This document shows, one piece after another, positions 8,715 to 17,977 of a stretch of 64,000 nt of DNA. Numbering within the stretch: the first letter of the stretch is position 1; every line of letters begins with the position of its first letter. The stretch comes from Chitinophaga sp. CB10 (GTDB taxonomy: Bacteria > Bacteroidota > Bacteroidia > Chitinophagales > Chitinophagaceae): NCBI GenBank assembly GCA_001870995.2, contig MLAV02000001.1, positions 62,001 to 126,000 of the forward strand, given 5' to 3'. Below the pieces are notes generated by a model that was not told where the DNA came from, searched no databases, and worked only from the letters and a program-made list of their open reading frames with translations. The position numbers and the translations under genes are program-made.

Positions 8715-10079
8715 TTATTTGTTATCGTTAATCGGGTAAGATGCCTGCGCTCTTTCTACGCCGGCGTAAGCGGTTTGTACGGCTGCCTGCGTAACGGAAG
8801 TCTGCAGCCGGGCGGTGGTCAGCTGGTTTTGCGCATCCAGCAGTTCCAGGTAGAGCAATTGCCCTTCCTTGTAGGTCTTCAGCTGGTCGCGGTAATACCG
8901 CTCCGCAAATTCGAGCTGACTCTTAGCACTGTTGTAATTACGTATAGCCGTGCTGTAATTATTGCGGGCCTGTTGCAGTTGCAGCCGGAGCTGGTCCTCC
9001 GTTTGGGAAGCCTGCATGGCCACGGACTGCATATTGGTTTCCGCCTGTTTGATACGGTAGCGGCTTTTGTGAAAATTGAAGATGTTCCATTCCAGGTTCA
9101 CCCCGAAGAAGTAGTAACGGGTGCTGTTATCGAAACGTTCCGGCGCGCCCTGGCTGCCAAGGTCCAGGAAGGTGTTGAGTTTGGGAACAAGGTAGCTGCG
9201 CTGCAGTTTGGTGTTGAGTTGTAACGCGCTTACGGCATGTTTGAACTGCTGCAACTCTTCACGGCCGCTAACATCCGCCGCAATGGCTTGCTCTGCAGGA
9301 ATGGCCAGCAGCGAGCTGTCCAGCTGAATACTGTCCTGTAAGCCGCGGTTCAGCAGGAAGTTGAAATACGCTTTCGCATTTTCCCGGGCGTTGATCGCTT
9401 CGTTGATGGAGGCTTCCGTCTTCTCCTTTTCCGTGCGGGAGCGGTACAGCGCCGTATTGTTGCGGACGCCGTTGCGCACCAGGCTTTCGTTGATGCGGAT
9501 ATTTTCATGGATAAGCGAGAGCGCGCTGTTGTAGATCGCTACCGCCTGGGTGGCCTGGTAATACTGGAAGTAGGCGGCTTTCACCTCCTGCACCAGCTGG
9601 CGTTTGAATACGTTTACCGCTGCCTGTTGCTGGCTTAGCTGCTCTTTTTTGATCTGCTGGTTGTAGTAGATTTCCGCGTTGATCAGTGGCATGCTGGTGC
9701 GTAGCTTCGTGTCCAGGAAGTTGTCCGGGTTGAGCTGAAACTTTTCGTTGTTCAGCGTCCCGAAATGATGGCTGTTCGTCAGCTGGTTGAGGGTGGAGTA
9801 CACGGGGTTCATCATATCCCCCAGGGGCAGGTCTATCGTTCTGCCGCCGGCCGATTTAACATAGCTGCTCAGCAGCGATACATCCGGACTGAATAATGCT
9901 TTCGCTTCTTTTAAGGCATACAGCGATCTGTCCAGCTGTATGTACTGCTCTTTCAGGCTCTTGTTGGATTGAAAGGCTTCCCGGATGTAATTGTCCAGGA
10001 CGGATTGCTGCGCCCGGGCGCTGAAACTCATGACTACAGCGCTAATTAACAATGCTCCTTTTGTTATTAATGTTGACAT
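8715..10079 (-). CDS. TolC-family outer membrane efflux channel
   Basis: 454 residues: signal peptide (cleavage near SARAQ, residue 23), then two tandem long helical hairpin repeats typical of the OEP/TolC fold, for example KTYKEGQLLYLELLDAQNQL near the C-terminus, the conserved tip of the second repeat. It supplies the outer membrane exit duct for the adaptor and pump that follow. It is the first gene of the operon. A 15-bp palindrome (10081-10095) ends two bases before its ATG, a place where a bound repressor would block transcription start or elongation. Confidence 0.92.
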   Translation of the reverse strand: MSTLITKGALLISAVVMSFSARAQQSVLDNYIREAFQSNKSLKEQYIQLDRSLYALKEAKALFSPDVSLLSSYVKSAGGRTIDLPLGDMMNPVYSTLNQLTNSHHFGTLNNEKFQLNPDNFLDTKLRTSMPLINAEIYYNQQIKKEQLSQQQAAVNVFKRQLVQEVKAAYFQYYQATQAVAIYNSALSLIHENIRINESLVRNGVRNNTALYRSRTEKEKTEASINEAINARENAKAYFNFLLNRGLQDSIQLDSSLLAIPAEQAIAADVSGREELQQFKHAVSALQLNTKLQRSYLVPKLNTFLDLGSQGAPERFDNSTRYYFFGVNLEWNIFNFHKSRYRIKQAETNMQSVAMQASQTEDQLRLQLQQARNNYSTAIRNYNSAKSQLEFAERYYRDQLKTYKEGQLLYLELLDAQNQLTTARLQTSVTQAAVQTAYAGVERAQASYPINDNK

Positions 10080-10080
10080 T

Positions 10081-10095
10081 ATAAACAGTGTTTAT
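10081..10095. promoter_or_regulatory. Predicted TetR operator A, at the tolC start codon
   Basis: ATAAACAGTGTTTAT is a perfect palindrome around a central G (7-bp arms). Its AACAGTGTT core is shared with two further sites at 10205-10217 and 10937-10955. All three lie in the control regions of the tetR gene and of the efflux operon. Binding by the TetR protein is inferred. Confidence 0.65.
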
Positions 10096-10198
10096 TAATG
10101 TTGTTAAAAAAAATAGCCAGGCGGCTATAGTTAAGATGCTACGGTGGAGCGGCATATAAGGGCGCTCCTTTCCCTATTGAATTATTTTATCGTTGTTG

Positions 10199-10217
10199 AT
10201 ATAATGAACAGTGTTCA
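10199..10217. promoter_or_regulatory. Predicted TetR operator B, upstream of the efflux operon
   Basis: TGAACAGTGTTCA at 10205-10217 is a perfect 13-bp palindrome. The 17-base word ATATAATGAACAGTGTT at 10199-10215 is identical to one at 10934-10950 in the tetR promoter. On the minus strand TATATCAA follows the site where the tetR copy has the -7 box TATATTTG, so this may be a degenerate promoter of the tolC operon. Confidence 0.65.
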
Positions 10218-10228
10218 AAGCTTGTGTT

Positions 10229-10250
10229 TAAAAAAAGCCCGGAGGGCTTT
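10229..10250 (-). terminator. Intrinsic terminator of the tetR gene
   Basis: Read on the minus strand: AAAGCCC, loop TCC, GGGCTTT, then a run of T. It lies about 50 bases after the tetR stop codon and separates tetR from the efflux operon, so the two are distinct transcripts. Confidence 0.75.
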
Positions 10251-10298
10251 GGCGTTGCTATGCAGGCTAACCTGGTGCGGCTCAACCAACGGTAACGG

Positions 10299-10913
10299 CT
10301 ACACTTTAATCGTTGCCAGGTAATGCTCCACGGCCTGTCGCATTACGATGGGAATGACCTCTTCACCCAATTCCGCGATTTTGATCCTGCAACGCAGGTT
10401 CAGGCTGATAAACCCATGCGCAAAGGCCCAGATGCTCAGCGTGGCGATCATGGGATTATCAAAGCGGATCAGCCCTTTTTCCACGCAGCTGATCACGTTC
10501 TCACGGAGCAGGGTAAACGCATCCTGGCCGTTATCCCATTCGGCGTCCTTCTGCACGGAGTTCATCGGCGCTTTGATGATGAACATCAGGTCATACAGTT
10601 CCTCGTATTCGCGGGCAAAATCCAGGTAAGCCAGGATCAGCTGCCGCACTCTTTCCAGGGGATCTTCAGCGGTAATGCGTGCGCGCAGGTAATTGGCCAG
10701 CTTTTGAAATGCTTCCCCCTGTACGTCATACAGCAATTCATCCTTATCTTTGTAGTAGAGATAAATAGTGGCCGGGCTGTATTCAATTTTATCAGCAATG
10801 TTCCGGATCGATACTTTTTCATATCCCTCCGCAACGAACATTTCTATTGCCGCATCTACGATACGCCGCCGCATTTCTGCCTTCTCTCTCTCTTTTCTTT
10901 CTGTAATGCCCAT
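10299..10913 (-). CDS. TetR/AcrR-family transcriptional repressor of the efflux operon
   Basis: 204 residues. The N-terminal 55 residues are a TetR DNA-binding domain: IVDAAIEMFVAEGYEKVSIR then NIADKIEYSPATIYLYYKDK, the helix-turn-helix signature. The C-terminal 140 residues form a helical ligand-binding region with a domain resembling TetR_C WHG-type regulators (YEELYDLMF, IWAFAHGFISL). It lies directly upstream of the tolC/adaptor/RND operon in the same direction but has its own terminator. An operator copy sits between its own -33 and -7 boxes, so autoregulation is likely. The inducing ligand is unknown. Confidence 0.92.
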   Translation of the reverse strand: MGITERKEREKAEMRRRIVDAAIEMFVAEGYEKVSIRNIADKIEYSPATIYLYYKDKDELLYDVQGEAFQKLANYLRARITAEDPLERVRQLILAYLDFAREYEELYDLMFIIKAPMNSVQKDAEWDNGQDAFTLLRENVISCVEKGLIRFDNPMIATLSIWAFAHGFISLNLRCRIKIAELGEEVIPIVMRQAVEHYLATIKV

Positions 10914-10930
10914 TGAAAAAGTTTACAGTG

Positions 10931-10963
10931 CAAATATAATGAACAGTGTTTATTATTTCCAAA
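10931..10963 (-). promoter_or_regulatory. tetR promoter with embedded operator C
   Basis: On the minus strand TTTG (10963-10960), 21 bases, then TATATTTG (10938-10931) is an exact Bacteroidota -33/-7 match, 18 bases before the ATG. The 19-bp near-palindrome 10937-10955 (8 of 9 base pairs, AACAGTGTT core) fills the spacer and touches the -7 box, an ideal position for autorepression. Confidence 0.75.
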
Positions 10964-11333
10964 TTAATTTTCAAAAATTTTTGAAAGGTTTGAATGTCAA
11001 GCGGTTGGAGTGCGGAAGTTGCGTTCGCCTGCCGTCCTTGCGGCTTATTCATAGTTTTTAGTGGGTGGGGGAGATGGCAACCCGCATCTGCCGCTGTACC
11101 TGCCCGGTCACAGGTTCCCGGCACGGTAGCATTATGCCGTTGCAGCCAGCCGGGCCCCAGGCAGGCGTGACTATTTTAAACGCGGGGCTACGCGTACCCG
11201 GCATGTACGCATTTCGTGCGGCTCGCAGCCATGGCAGCAGGCATAGCTCCTCCTGTTGATTTACCGGGACCACGCTCACCGCGGCATTAATTTCTCCCCC
11301 TAAAAAAAATTAAGGGTCGCTGGCGACTCCCGC
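10964..11333. other. Intergenic region without a recognisable gene
   Basis: 370 bases between the tetR promoter and the end of the DUF4838 gene. Short frames exist on both strands but show no family resemblance, no plausible start context and mutual overlap. The only structured part is the terminator near 11302-11331. Confidence 0.5.
11302..11331 (-). terminator. Probable terminator of the polysaccharide operon
   Basis: On the minus strand a short stem (GTCG/CGAC with flanking GG/CC, one bulge) is followed by AATTTTTTTTA, directly after the DUF4838 stop codon at 11334. The stem is weak, but the T-run is long. Confidence 0.45.
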
Positions 11334-13583
11334 TCACAACACCACCACCTCATCGCAGCAAACCGCCGGCAGCTTGTTCGGGATCGCCCGCCAGTCCGGC
11401 ATCTTCGGCGCACAAACCGCCGTCACCCGTACGTACCTCGCAGCCTTGCCGCCCGCCTGGAACTTAAAATTCCGGATTGCCGCCGTGTAATCCTCTTCCG
11501 CAGGCAGCCCGCCCGTTTGCGTGCCGATTTTCGTATAGTCCAGGCCGTTAGCCGATATTTCAATCGTGATTTGCTGAGGCAGGAAGATGTTATGCCGCGC
11601 ATCCTGCAGGAAGTTCAACTGTACGCTGCGCACCGTCTTACTCCCGCCCAGGTCAATGGTCGCGATCATATCCTTGCCGTAAGTGAACAGCCAGTTGTAA
11701 CTGAAATCCAGATCGCCGGTGAGCCCGTCCGTCAGCGTTTTCTCCTTCATAGGGCTGTACTCCGGCGTATAGGCGTTCACGAGCGTCACGGGCGCTTTAA
11801 ACGCCAGGCCGCCCACCCAGGGCCGCCGCATCAGCGCCTGCCACTGCGCCAGGTACGCCTCGGGGGAGAGGCCTCCTTCTGACAATTCCTTCACCCCGGC
11901 CGCCTTCGCCTGTTCCGCAAACCGCTGCACCCTTGCCGGCCATTTCGGATTCACCGTATAGCCGCCACCGTTAGCAGGCACGAGGTAGCCGAATTTTTCG
12001 GTGCCGTACATGCGCGACTGCTGCAACACCGTGTATTCCAGTGGCAGCCTCGCCCGGTACACCCGCCGCAACGCCGCCGTATCGCCCTCCGCGGCCGCTT
12101 CCGCCCGGTCCAGCAGGGTGGAATATTGATCCAGGTTGGCAGGGGAGAGGTAATCCTTCCCGCTGTAAATAGGGCTGCCGTAAATATCCAGCACCGCCCC
12201 GGTGGTCTTGACCGCAGCCGTCAGCGCCTGTAAGTATTGCTGCATCGGCGCCGCCGCCGCCCGGTAATAATGCTTCATGAAATCGGCCGTTACCGCGCCG
12301 GCATCCGCCCGGGTGTTCCAGAGCAAGGCCGCCTGCAGGTAGCTGTTATACTCCGCCATATCCCCGTAGGTATCCCCGCTGCCCTGGCTAAACACGCCCC
12401 GCACGCCATGCGCGGCAAAATATTGCAGGTTGGCCGCCAGGTGGTTGTAGTCCGGGAACGGACATAAATAATTCGTGAACTGCGTGGTATAATCCCAGAT
12501 AAACAAATGGCTGCCCAGCTTTTCCCATGCAGCCAGGTTCCTGCGGAAATCCGCTGCGGAAGGGGCTTCCGCCAGCGGCGTTTGCCGGTATGCATCAATT
12601 GTACTCAATAAAATATACACATTGCCGGCAGGCTTCGTTTTTGCCGGCGCCTTGCTCGTATAGCCGTAAGCGAGGGTCGTAAACCTCGCCTGCGGAAAGG
12701 CCGCCGCCACGCGGTTTACAAAGCGTATCAGCGAGCCGGACTGGCTGCCTTCCTCCGTATCCGCCTTTTTACATTGGTCGCAGGTACAGCCGCCAGGGCC
12801 GTCTTCCGGGGAAATGGACCAATATATCGCATCCGGGTTATCCGCCATGGCCTTTTTAAAATAAGCCACCGTCAGCCGGTACACCGCCTCGTTGCTGAGG
12901 CATAGCTGCAATGGCTGCCGCCGGCCGTTGACCATGGAATAGTATTCCGGGTGCGCGGCAAAATAAGTTGCGGGCGGTAGTATCTTGAAATAGGAATGCC
13001 CCCAAAGGCCCCACAGATCCTCGAATCGCTGCAGCCCATGCCATTCCAGGTACTCCGCATCTGCGGACGCAGGGTAGTAGCTCTCCCGGTAAATAAAATC
13101 CGGTTCGCTCAGATCCTGCATATTCCCCGGCAGGCTGATGTCCTTACTCACCGGCGCCACCGCCGGCGCGCCGGGCAACTTACGGCAACGCATATACGCT
13201 TCAGCAAAATGATACGCGCCATATACGACGCCCTTGCCGCTGCCACCCCGGATGTACAGGGCCTGGCCCGATACGCCGGTATAATAGCCGTCATCTTTTA
13301 TCTTTTCCGGACCGCTGCTTTGCCGCGTGTTCCCCACGTAAATCGCCTGCTTACCGCTGTAGCCGCCCTCCTGCAGGATAGGCAGCTTGGCGCCGGAGGC
13401 CCGCAGTATATATTCCTGTACAATCCCCGCGGCCTTGCGCTCCGCCCCGGAAGGGCTTGCCGGCGTTACAATCACATACGCGCTCCTGCCGCCCGTTACC
13501 AGCGGGATGTCGCCGCCGGGGGCGCCACAGCCGGCGCTAAGCATCATCATCACGGAAAGGAATAAACTGCTCATTGAATACAT
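11334..13583 (-). CDS. DUF4838 carbohydrate-active lipoprotein with C-terminal discoidin-like domain
   Basis: 749 residues. There is a signal peptide with lipobox (LSAGCGA, Cys19), an N-terminal domain like the alpha-glucuronidase/GH20b accessory fold (residues about 30-115), then the DUF4838 core (about 175-440). The core has the family's Cys cluster GGCTCDQCKK and acidic residues, related to TIM-barrel glycosidases of the GH67/GH84/GH115 kind. The last 140 residues form an F5/8 type C (discoidin) sugar-binding domain. It is the last gene of the six-gene operon, three bases after the TPR/barrel gene. By position it may trim or modify the exported polymer, as PgaB does in poly-GlcNAc systems; that role is inference. 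No activity is established for this protein. Confidence 0.82.
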   Translation of the reverse strand: MYSMSSLFLSVMMMLSAGCGAPGGDIPLVTGGRSAYVIVTPASPSGAERKAAGIVQEYILRASGAKLPILQEGGYSGKQAIYVGNTRQSSGPEKIKDDGYYTGVSGQALYIRGGSGKGVVYGAYHFAEAYMRCRKLPGAPAVAPVSKDISLPGNMQDLSEPDFIYRESYYPASADAEYLEWHGLQRFEDLWGLWGHSYFKILPPATYFAAHPEYYSMVNGRRQPLQLCLSNEAVYRLTVAYFKKAMADNPDAIYWSISPEDGPGGCTCDQCKKADTEEGSQSGSLIRFVNRVAAAFPQARFTTLAYGYTSKAPAKTKPAGNVYILLSTIDAYRQTPLAEAPSAADFRRNLAAWEKLGSHLFIWDYTTQFTNYLCPFPDYNHLAANLQYFAAHGVRGVFSQGSGDTYGDMAEYNSYLQAALLWNTRADAGAVTADFMKHYYRAAAAPMQQYLQALTAAVKTTGAVLDIYGSPIYSGKDYLSPANLDQYSTLLDRAEAAAEGDTAALRRVYRARLPLEYTVLQQSRMYGTEKFGYLVPANGGGYTVNPKWPARVQRFAEQAKAAGVKELSEGGLSPEAYLAQWQALMRRPWVGGLAFKAPVTLVNAYTPEYSPMKEKTLTDGLTGDLDFSYNWLFTYGKDMIATIDLGGSKTVRSVQLNFLQDARHNIFLPQQITIEISANGLDYTKIGTQTGGLPAEEDYTAAIRNFKFQAGGKAARYVRVTAVCAPKMPDWRAIPNKLPAVCCDEVVVL

Positions 13584-13586
13584 CGG

Positions 13587-16475
13587 TTAGAATTTACGCA
13601 TAAACAGCAGGTAGATATCGTATTGGTTGCGATATTGATTATCCGCTATCTTACTGTTGATCCAGGTGCCGTACAAACCCAGTGTAGTCCTGTATTTGAT
13701 CACTTTCTGGTAGCCCGCCGCCACGCTGTGCGTGAGCAAGCCGGACAGCTCCGGTAAATTGATCAAACGGCTGCGGTCATCCGGAGAGGTGCCAATGCCG
13801 GCAATGAGGGATACAAAATCCTGCCGCCTGGCATCGGTGTAATACCGCGTCGTCAGGTTAAACGAAGTGTAGACATCCGATTCCTCGCTGATCACGTAAG
13901 CCCTGAAATTCACCCAAAAATCCCCGAAAGGTTTTGCGATGCTGGCCACGCCTGCAATGCTGGAAAGGCTGTCCAGGTTCAGGTAGCGCACGCCCAGCTC
14001 GCCCTCCACCTCCTTGCCGAATGTTTTGAACAGGGAGTAACCGGCCCGCAACTGCGGGAACACCACCTTGTTGGAATAAGTGACGAGGCCGTAGCTATAG
14101 AGCTTCGGATTATGCACATAATACATCTCCGCCTCGCCCTGCAACCCGTTGCCATCCTTGCGGCCGGCATAATCCAGCCGGAAGGCATAGGAGCCGCCCC
14201 GCTTCATCAGCCGCCGGTATTCCACGGTAGCAATGTTGTATTTGTTCGACGTATAGTCGTAACTGCTATTCAGGTAGTATAAGCCAAACTGGTTGCGCAG
14301 GGTTTTATTATACAGCTGGTCGTAATAATCTTTATTGGCCGCGGTTGGGTACTTGCGTGCCAGCGTATCCGCCGCCAGTGCGGCATTGGAGTAGTCTTTC
14401 CTGTTTTCCAGCGTCACGGCCCGTTTCAGCAGCAGGGCTTCATTGTCCGGGTAATACCGCAGCCCTTCCTGTACATAAGCCAGCGCGCTGTCGTACCGCT
14501 GCTGCGCATTCAAGAGGTTGATACTGCTTTGCAATGCCAGGGAATCCTTCGGGTTCAGCGCCAGCACCTGCTGGTACATATACAGGGCGCTGTCCGCCTG
14601 CTGCGCTTTCTGGTAGGCGCTTGCCGCAGCCAGTAAGGAATTCGTATAGGCGTCCCGGTATTTGGAGAGGTAAGGGTAACGCGCCATCAGGTCCGCCGTA
14701 ATGGCCGCCGCTGCTGTGTTTTGGCCAAGCTGCTGCAAGGCGCCGGCTTTTTTCAGCAGCAGGTCTTTATCGTTCGGATAATATATTAACGCGTTGTCCG
14801 CATAGTACACCGCGCTGTCCGCCTTGCCGGTAGCGCTTTGCATGTTGATCATATAATCCAGCGCATCCCGGTTGTCCGGCTGGGCGGCCAGTACGGCGGC
14901 AAACTGTTGCTTGGCCGCTTCGTATTCCTCCGCCCGCATGAGGTTGCGCCCCATGCTCAGGCGCAGGTCCACCAGGGAGCCTTTGTACTTTTCATCCCCC
15001 GGGCGCCGGGCGCTGAGTTGCCCCAGCAGCTCCGCCGCAGCTTCGTACTTGCCGGAAGCCTCCAGGATAGCGGCTTTGCGCAGCAGGAACTTTTCGTTGT
15101 CCGGGTAGTAGGCCAGTGCGTTGTCCACCGCTTTCAGCGCGCCTTTATTGTCTTTCAGCAGCAGGTAAGTATTTGTTACCAGGGATAATAAATTAGTATC
15201 CTTGGGAGAGGTTTGGAGTCCTGACTGAAATGCGGCCAGCGCCAGGTCGTACTGCTCTTCCTGTAAATAGGCCCTGCCGGCCCGTAGCTGCAAATCGGTC
15301 AGCCGTTCTTTCAGGTCCGCATTAGGGCTGCGCCGGTACAGCATCTCCGCAATCGCGGCAGCAGCGCTGTATTTATGGTCCGCTTCCAGGATGTCCAGCT
15401 TAAAGCCCAGGAGGCGGCTATCAGCGGGGTTCGTACGCAAGCCGCGGTTGATCCACGCCAGGGCTTCCATATAGGCGCCCCTGGACATGGCATAGCCGAT
15501 CACTTTATCCAGCGCTTCCCGGTTGTTCGGGTTCTTTTCCAGCACGGAGGTATAAAGCGTGTAGGGGTCGGCGTTAGCATAATAGGCCGCCGCTTCCATG
15601 CGCAGCGCGCTTTCTATGCTGCGCGCCTTGGCGTCGTTGGGGTATTTCCGGTAGATCTGTTGCAGTACGCTGAGCGCTTCCGCATACTGGTGCATTTCCT
15701 GCAACAGCCCCAGCTTCTTCATCAGCAGGTCATAATTATTCGGTTGCTGCGCCAGCTGGCGGTCCAGGATGGCCAGGGCTTCCGTGCGGTTGCCTCCCTT
15801 GAGTTCTGTGCCCAGCGTGGCTTCGCGGGCGTCTTTATTGTTAGGGTCTACCGCCAGCACCTTATCGAAGTTGCTGCGCGCCAGGGTGTAATTTCCGTTT
15901 TTCTGGTGATAGTAGCCCGCTTCCAGGTAGTGATTGATATAGGCGCGGCGTACTACGGTATCCTCGGGGAAGTTGTCCATCAGCGTTTCGGCGTAGCCGT
16001 CCGCCCGGCGGAGCTTCCCCTGCGCGTCCAGGATGTTTATCTGCCGGATCCTGAAATCCCTGTTGCCGGGGAAGTTCAGCAGCGCTTCATCCACATAGCA
16101 TTCCGCCTCTTCATACCGGCCGGTGGTCATTTCCACGTTGATGCCGTAGTAATAGGCGTCCTTGTATGTCGGATCTTTGTGCAGCACTTTTTTGATGTAT
16201 TTCCGGGAGAGGTCGTATTGCCCGGTGAGCATGTACAACCTCGCCAGCAGCAGCTCCTGGTCGATGTAGTTGGGTTCTTCCTTCAGCGCTTTTTTCGAGA
16301 GCTCAATGGCCTCCGCATAGCGCTGTTGCTGCGTGGCGGCCAGCGCCTGGTTGTAGTATTGCTCTGACTTGTTCTTTACCTTCTTCAGTTGAATAATCTG
16401 CCCCTGTGCCGTTATGGCAAAGCTCACCAACAATAGCGCTACGATATATTTATACGGCATTACCTTCACATGCAT
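13587..16475 (-). CDS. TPR-rich exporter with C-terminal YaiO-like outer membrane barrel
   Basis: About 962 residues. A signal peptide follows the start (YIVALLLVSFAITAQGQ). Residues about 30-730 are some twenty tetratricopeptide-type repeats (recurring PNN/DNRDALDY, YPNDKDLLLKKA). The last 230 residues are a beta-barrel of the YaiO kind (RNQFGLYYLN to IYLLFMRKF, ending in Phe). This TPR-plus-barrel build is that of polysaccharide exporters such as PgaA, AlgK/AlgE and BcsC. I chose the ATG at 16475, four bases after the preceding stop; ATGs at 16502 and 16460 are also possible, the latter with AGG upstream. It follows the two GT2 genes and precedes the DUF4838 gene, so export of their product is the natural inference. 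Confidence 0.85.
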   Translation of the reverse strand: MHVKVMPYKYIVALLLVSFAITAQGQIIQLKKVKNKSEQYYNQALAATQQQRYAEAIELSKKALKEEPNYIDQELLLARLYMLTGQYDLSRKYIKKVLHKDPTYKDAYYYGINVEMTTGRYEEAECYVDEALLNFPGNRDFRIRQINILDAQGKLRRADGYAETLMDNFPEDTVVRRAYINHYLEAGYYHQKNGNYTLARSNFDKVLAVDPNNKDAREATLGTELKGGNRTEALAILDRQLAQQPNNYDLLMKKLGLLQEMHQYAEALSVLQQIYRKYPNDAKARSIESALRMEAAAYYANADPYTLYTSVLEKNPNNREALDKVIGYAMSRGAYMEALAWINRGLRTNPADSRLLGFKLDILEADHKYSAAAAIAEMLYRRSPNADLKERLTDLQLRAGRAYLQEEQYDLALAAFQSGLQTSPKDTNLLSLVTNTYLLLKDNKGALKAVDNALAYYPDNEKFLLRKAAILEASGKYEAAAELLGQLSARRPGDEKYKGSLVDLRLSMGRNLMRAEEYEAAKQQFAAVLAAQPDNRDALDYMINMQSATGKADSAVYYADNALIYYPNDKDLLLKKAGALQQLGQNTAAAAITADLMARYPYLSKYRDAYTNSLLAAASAYQKAQQADSALYMYQQVLALNPKDSLALQSSINLLNAQQRYDSALAYVQEGLRYYPDNEALLLKRAVTLENRKDYSNAALAADTLARKYPTAANKDYYDQLYNKTLRNQFGLYYLNSSYDYTSNKYNIATVEYRRLMKRGGSYAFRLDYAGRKDGNGLQGEAEMYYVHNPKLYSYGLVTYSNKVVFPQLRAGYSLFKTFGKEVEGELGVRYLNLDSLSSIAGVASIAKPFGDFWVNFRAYVISEESDVYTSFNLTTRYYTDARRQDFVSLIAGIGTSPDDRSRLINLPELSGLLTHSVAAGYQKVIKYRTTLGLYGTWINSKIADNQYRNQYDIYLLFMRKF

Positions 16476-16479
16476 GGAT

Positions 16480-17970
16480 TTAATTCGGTTTTTTGGGCGC
16501 AAAGCCCTGACGTTGCATATTCCCCCAGCTGGTCTTCTTCCCGATGAGGAAGAACCAGTATCCCCGCAGGGCGAAGAAAACGATTAACGGATGATATATA
16601 AATGGCTCCAGGAAGGCCATGAGCGTAAGCCCGAAAACCTCCCGGGTAGTTTTGTAGTAGGGATACGTGAGCTGGTCCCAGCAGAGGGCCAGCGTGGTAA
16701 TCATCACGGAATACAGGTACACGAAAAGTAACAGTATCCGCGCATATGGCCAGTTGATCTGCCCGGTCAGGGCCAGCCAGATGATGGAGATCAACCCCAG
16801 CGCTTCAATGATGGGCGCCAGGAATTCAAACAGCAGGTTATACGGCAATACCACCAACCCCAGCTGCTTGTAGCGGGGATTGAACAGGAGATGCCGGTGT
16901 ATGGTGATGATCTCCGCCAGGCCGCGCCCCCAGCGGGTCCGCTGCCGGCTGAAAATTTTCATGTTGGGCGGCCCTTCCGTCCAGCATTGGGTGGTTGGGA
17001 TATAACGGATGGCGTATTTCAGGTTATTGTCCAGCATATAGCCGCACATACGGGTTACAATGTCCATATCTTCCGCGAACGACTGATGGTCATAGCCCCC
17101 CGCTTTAATGGCGATTTCCTTGTCAAATAACCCCAGCCCGCCTGAAACGTTGGGCACGGCGTTGATCATGCTCCAGCCCATTTTACCCAGCACGTAGGCG
17201 CGGATGTATTCCATCTCCTGGAACCTTGGCAGGAAGCGGGAAGGCGGCCTTACCCTTACCATCACCCCTTCGTCCACTTCGCTGGAATTGGCAATGCGCA
17301 GGGTGGCGCCGGAGGCAATAACCCGGGTACTGTCTTCCACGATATGAACGTAGCCGCATTCCGGGCAGGGATCTCCCACTTCCTTTGTTTTATTTTGGTA
17401 TTCGTTGAGGAACGGGTGTATCATGCGGGAGAGGGTGTCCTTTTCCAGGATACAGTCCACATCGGTACAGAGGAAGTAGTCGAATGCCGCCGCGTTGATG
17501 CCGGCATTGGAAGCATCCGCCTTACTCTTGCCGTTCACCTTATCGATCACCAGCAGCTTGTCGTACGCCGTGTTGGTGGATTTGAAGAACTTGCGCACCG
17601 GCCGGGTGATGATCCGCTCGTTGTACGCGAAATCCACTTCCACCATTTCAAATTCGTCGATCAGCTTTTGCAGCGTATCATCCGTACTGCCGTCGTTGAT
17701 GATGATCACTTCAAAGCGTGTATAGTTCAACGTTAGGAGGGAACGTACGTTGGAAATAATGGTAACGCCCTCGTTGTAGGCAGGCGCAATCACAGATATG
17801 CCGGGCGTTAAGGGGGAGTCCAGCAGCAGGGAATAGTCGGTATAGGGACTCCGCTTTTTAAACAGCCGCACGCCGATATTACTCATCAACGCAAGCAGCG
17901 CGTAAATGAGCAGCATGGCCAGGCCATAAACGAATACAAAATTTTCAAATATAATACCGATCATTGCCAA
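16480..17970 (-). CDS. Processive GT2 glycosyltransferase, copy 2 (with CxxC insertion)
   Basis: 496 residues: an N-terminal membrane helix (about 8-30), a cytoplasmic GT-A domain and three to four C-terminal helices (from about 365). All processive family 2 residues are present: DGSTDD at 93-98, DVD (Asp170/Asp172), Glu300-Asp301 and QRTRW at 343-347. These bind UDP-sugar and the growing chain as in PgaC, hyaluronan or cellulose synthases; there is no PilZ domain. Compared with the adjacent paralogue it carries about 17 extra residues after the DVD motif, including Cys202-Pro-Glu-Cys205. It sits seven bases after the paralogue and four before the exporter. The sugar used is not predictable. 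Confidence 0.9.
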   Translation of the reverse strand: MAMIGIIFENFVFVYGLAMLLIYALLALMSNIGVRLFKKRSPYTDYSLLLDSPLTPGISVIAPAYNEGVTIISNVRSLLTLNYTRFEVIIINDGSTDDTLQKLIDEFEMVEVDFAYNERIITRPVRKFFKSTNTAYDKLLVIDKVNGKSKADASNAGINAAAFDYFLCTDVDCILEKDTLSRMIHPFLNEYQNKTKEVGDPCPECGYVHIVEDSTRVIASGATLRIANSSEVDEGVMVRVRPPSRFLPRFQEMEYIRAYVLGKMGWSMINAVPNVSGGLGLFDKEIAIKAGGYDHQSFAEDMDIVTRMCGYMLDNNLKYAIRYIPTTQCWTEGPPNMKIFSRQRTRWGRGLAEIITIHRHLLFNPRYKQLGLVVLPYNLLFEFLAPIIEALGLISIIWLALTGQINWPYARILLLFVYLYSVMITTLALCWDQLTYPYYKTTREVFGLTLMAFLEPFIYHPLIVFFALRGYWFFLIGKKTSWGNMQRQGFAPKKPN

Positions 17971-17977
17971 TAATGAA

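Noticed and set aside
11058..11283. Short frames on both strands between tetR and the DUF4838 gene
   Set aside because: They overlap each other, have Pro/Arg/Cys-rich content and no promoter or family resemblance.
13587..16475. Repetitive sequence that might be a CRISPR or tandem DNA repeat
   Set aside because: The periodicity is at protein level (TPR units of about 34 residues) with diverged DNA; no identical repeats with unique spacers.
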